Assembly (NCBI GenBank): GCA_035276085.1
Contig: DATELY010000258.1
Span: 1 to 29,878, forward strand
Length of the DNA stretch: 29,878 bases
Source of the DNA: DATELY01 sp035276085
GTDB taxonomy: Bacteria; Pseudomonadota; Gammaproteobacteria; Steroidobacterales; Steroidobacteraceae
Direction: 5' to 3'
The notes below the pieces were generated by a model. That model was not told the origin of the DNA, searched no databases, and saw only the letters and a program-made list of their open reading frames with translations. Numbering within the stretch: the stretch's first letter is position 1; each line of letters begins with the position of its first letter. Below are positions 29,741-29,878 of this stretch, piece by piece. Both the position numbers and the translations under genes were made by a program.

Positions 29741-29878
29741 ATGCTGCCCGTCATCGCCCTCATCGGGCGTCCCAACGTCGGTAAATCCACGCTCTTCAAC
29801 GTGCTCACGAGCACGCGCGATGCGTTGGTCGCCGATCTCCCCGGGCTCACACGCGATCGCAAGTACGGCTACGGCAAG
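29741..29878 (+). CDS. der: Ribosome-assembly GTPase Der (EngA), N-terminal part
   Basis: Only the first 46 codons lie in the window; the gene continues past the end. MLPVIALIGRPNVGKSTLFNVL contains the P-loop GRPNVGKS of the first GTPase domain, and ADLPGLTRDRKYG is the G2/switch I region. Der has two tandem G domains and is needed for 50S subunit assembly. It follows bamB, as in most gammaproteobacteria. No Shine-Dalgarno is visible just before the ATG, which lies directly after the hairpin. Confidence 0.95.
   Translation, partial: MLPVIALIGRPNVGKSTLFNVLTSTRDALVADLPGLTRDRKYGYGK

Overview
The window is a GC-rich, gene-dense piece of a bacterial chromosome, almost certainly from a gammaproteobacterium. 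I infer this from gene order: queA-tgt-yajC-secD-secF, the divergent pair suhB/trmJ, an iscS/iscA remnant, then ndk-rlmN-pilW-hisS-yfgM-bamB-der. This is the conserved backbone known from Pseudomonas and relatives. Protein style, frequent GTG/TTG starts and abundant REP-like palindromes would fit a Steroidobacter/Nevskia/Xanthomonadales-type lineage, but the sequence alone does not fix the genus.

Layout. 1-2471: a tRNA-Leu(CAA) gene diverges from a three-gene set encoding an ECF-type sigma factor, a membrane zinc-binding anti-sigma factor and a secreted double-PDZ protein. 2525-4661: queA and tgt for queuosine tRNA modification, converging on a CorC/HlyC-type CBS membrane protein (4720-6021). 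6203-9514: yajC, secD, secF. 9593-12795: accessory genes, namely two TerC-family membrane proteins, a VapBC toxin-antitoxin pair, a broken WYL-type regulator and a small lipid-A-biosynthesis N-terminal-domain protein. 12881-17452: a complete branched-chain amino-acid type ABC transporter operon (livK-H-M-G-F, reading leftward) with a good sigma70 promoter. 17551-19174: suhB and trmJ, divergent. 19372-21428: 3-hydroxyacyl-CoA dehydrogenase and thiolase. 21762-23702: cysteine desulfurase, an IscU-like protein lacking two of the three cluster-ligand cysteines, and IscA. 24008-29878: ndk, rlmN, pilW/pilF, hisS, yfgM, bamB and the first 46 codons of der.

Compared with the usual backbone, cysE and iscR are missing before iscS, hscB-hscA-fdx-iscX are missing after iscA, and rodZ-ispG are missing between pilW and hisS. 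Two places have been filled: a transporter/TerC/toxin-antitoxin block sits between secF and suhB, and the beta-oxidation-type pair sits between trmJ and iscS.

The most distinctive non-coding content is repeats. Four intergenic elements of about 110-160 bp each carry two inverted, roughly 41-bp GC-rich REP-like units, and each starts 12-33 bases after a stop codon. A separate class of hairpins built from short tandem units (about 7-8 bp) lies at the tgt/corC, secF/terC and bamB/der junctions; at two of these the repeat supplies the stop codons of the adjoining genes, and at the third it holds the probable ribosome-binding site of the terC/alx-like gene. I see no CRISPR array, insertion-sequence transposase, prophage or rRNA.
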